This document shows, piece after piece, positions 62,354 to 64,000 of a stretch of 64,000 bases of DNA; within the stretch, counting starts at the first letter, position 1, and every line of letters starts with the position of its first letter. Source of the stretch: Mytilisepta virgata (lineage: Eukaryota > Mollusca > Bivalvia > Mytilida > Mytilidae); assembly GCA_028015205.1 (NCBI GenBank), contig CM051512.1:4958755-5022754 (forward strand). Reading direction: 5' to 3'. A program made the position numbers and the translations under genes. The notes under the pieces are model-generated. The model was not told where the DNA came from. It was given only the letters and a program-made list of their open reading frames with translations, and made no database searches.

Positions 62354-64000
62354 AATAAAATTGTGTGCGTTATCTATATTTAAAAAGAATCTATCAATAA
62401 AATAATTACGATTATCTTTATTGGCAATATGCCATTTACATATATACCAAAACAAACGCTACATGTACATGCACTACTTTATCCCTGTTTTGGATTCGTT
62501 GTTTTCCCTTGAAAAGCCATGTTAGAATTATACAGTATAATTAAAATGGAAGTCTTATCTTTGCTATTAATTAATTAATTTAACTAACAGTGGCCATATT
62601 GGTTTATAGTTAGACCCCATGACAAAATAATGAAGTATCACAACCTAAGGAAACATTCCACAATTTTAGTACCCCCTGCCCCAGTAGTTTTTGGGACAAA
62701 AAGAGTTATCTGTTTGCTTATTCTATTATTTTACCAGTTTAATGGCTCAAGTCCCCGACCCACTTCTGAAAGGCTACTATCTACATAAGGATCATTACAC
62801 CGAAATATGTTCGCAATTGGAATGTTGTTGAAGGGGAGGCGATTCGTAAATATTTTGCTGATATTTCTGTTTTTGAAATAATGGCAGCTGAAATAGTCTA
62901 ATGTGAGGACCCACGGACCATTTTTAAAAATGGGTTACCTGAGGACATTTGCACCAATGTTCGGGCTCTGTTGTCCCAGTAATCATAGAGGAGAATATTA
63001 TTTCAATATTGGTGATTTTGTTATTTTAGTAAAACCAGCTTTTTTGCATTTAGTCTAAAGTAAAGATTCACGAACTAATTCTGAAAGATGACACTTAAGG
63101 AACACGTCTAATTGGCCTCAGAAGTTTCCACAAATGTTTATTTGATGTTTAAAAGGGGATACGATAAAGTTAAAAATGTCAAGTAAAGTTTGGACGTTAT
63201 AATGGTTCACGTCACAATATAGATGAAAAATTTTAATTCCGCGAATTTGACACCACATATAAACAACGTCATAATTTTTCGGGAAAATCGAGATTATACG
63301 ATTTCATGCCATAGCTCAGAAAAGGGCATGGCAACACCCCTTGTTTTATTTCTGTGTTAGGTTTGACTGGAGCTTTAAAAAAATGTGTAAAAAAATCAGG
63401 AAAAAAATTAATAAAGATATAAGATTTTTTTTCCGGAAAACATGGTAAAGTTGTAGTTTTTTTTTATTGCCTTATAACATAGATTTTTTTCCAATATCAT
63501 GCATAGTATTCCTTGCATAGCTATCATTTTTCTATTACTAAATATAAACTTTAGAACCTACTGATCATTCAGGGAAAAAGATGTTTAATGGTCTTCACAA
63601 ATTTCAGTTGTATCCCAATGCAAAATTCCTAAAATAAATCTGTAAAATACCAATTTTTTCCAAACACAGTAAATGAATGCCTTATATTTTCGTAGTTACA
63701 GCGGCAAAATATCTCCTCTCTTTAAACCCTTTCTCTCCCTCATTCCATCCCTTGAGTAAAGCACGGTTTAGAGTATATCGCACAGGTTTCAGTATATGGG
63801 AAATGGATTTAGTGTGTTGCATCCCACTTTTTTCATCTCTCCTATTTTTCTCTACAAAATCTTCATTTTGAAAATTTTTATTGCTTCAGTTATGCTTTAT
63901 AATATTATGATATTGCGTTTATTTCTGTCATAAAATGATGGAAAATTAAAAAATAAAAAATAAATGACAATGAAGGCAGTGGGGTGTTGCAGAGAAAATG
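62354..64000. other. 3' flank of copy 3, start of a further duplicated unit
   Basis: No gene seen. Aligns with 956-2590 and 34278-35880. It carries an extra ~75-base segment near 62463-62560 not seen in the other flanks, and lacks about 45 bases near 63786. The window ends inside this homology. Confidence 0.7.

Overview
This window is eukaryotic nuclear DNA from an invertebrate, most likely a bivalve mollusc and possibly a mussel. The evidence is AT-rich sequence, spliced genes with multi-kilobase introns, dispersed reverse-transcriptase debris of a kind I recall from bivalve genomes, tRNA-derived SINEs, MITEs, foldback elements and GACA-type microsatellites. The species call is an inference. 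There are no bacterial operons, CRISPR arrays or rRNA genes.

The backbone is a tandem segmental duplication carrying one gene family: FAD-dependent GMC oxidoreductases (glucose/choline dehydrogenase-like), all on the + strand. Copy 1 contributes only its last coding exon (771-915). Copy 2 (13395-34237) and copy 3 (41328-62313) each have 11 recognisable coding exons. All exons join in phase with GT/AG borders and give a 593-residue protein with the Rossmann GxGxxG motif, both GMC signature motifs and a C-terminal His/Asn pair. Exon 11 recurs at 771, 34093 and 62169, so the unit length is about 33.3 kb and then 28.1 kb. The sequence after copy 3 (62314-64000) again matches the sequence after copy 1, so the array probably continues.

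Layout: 1-915 tail of copy 1; 916-13381 intergenic, loaded with transposons (palindromic MITE, TTAA MITE, a 155-bp tandem array, a TA-flanked inverted-repeat element with a reverse-transcriptase fragment inside it, and a 3.1-kb TA-flanked element with repetitive arms); 13382-34237 copy 2, with an apparently intact Tc1-type transposon in intron 1 and a large foldback element in intron 7; 34238-41315 second intergenic region, a shorter relative of the first; 41316-62313 copy 3, with an 811-bp tandem triplication in intron 6 and a differently deleted relative of the foldback in intron 7; 62314-64000 third 3' flank.

Comparing units dates many insertions. The Tc1 element, the 3.1-kb element, the TTAA MITE at 5921 and the RT fragment at 8385 each have a visible empty site in the other unit. 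The foldback, the SINEs and the intron-1 RT remnant are shared and so predate the duplication. The most unusual structure is the intron-7 foldback: its CpG-rich arms carry clustered ETS, NRF1, CRE/ATF and E-box-like motifs, and the copy-2 version encloses a small CxxC...CxxC open reading frame. Transposon superfamilies and substrate specificity are inferred from motifs only; no database search was possible.
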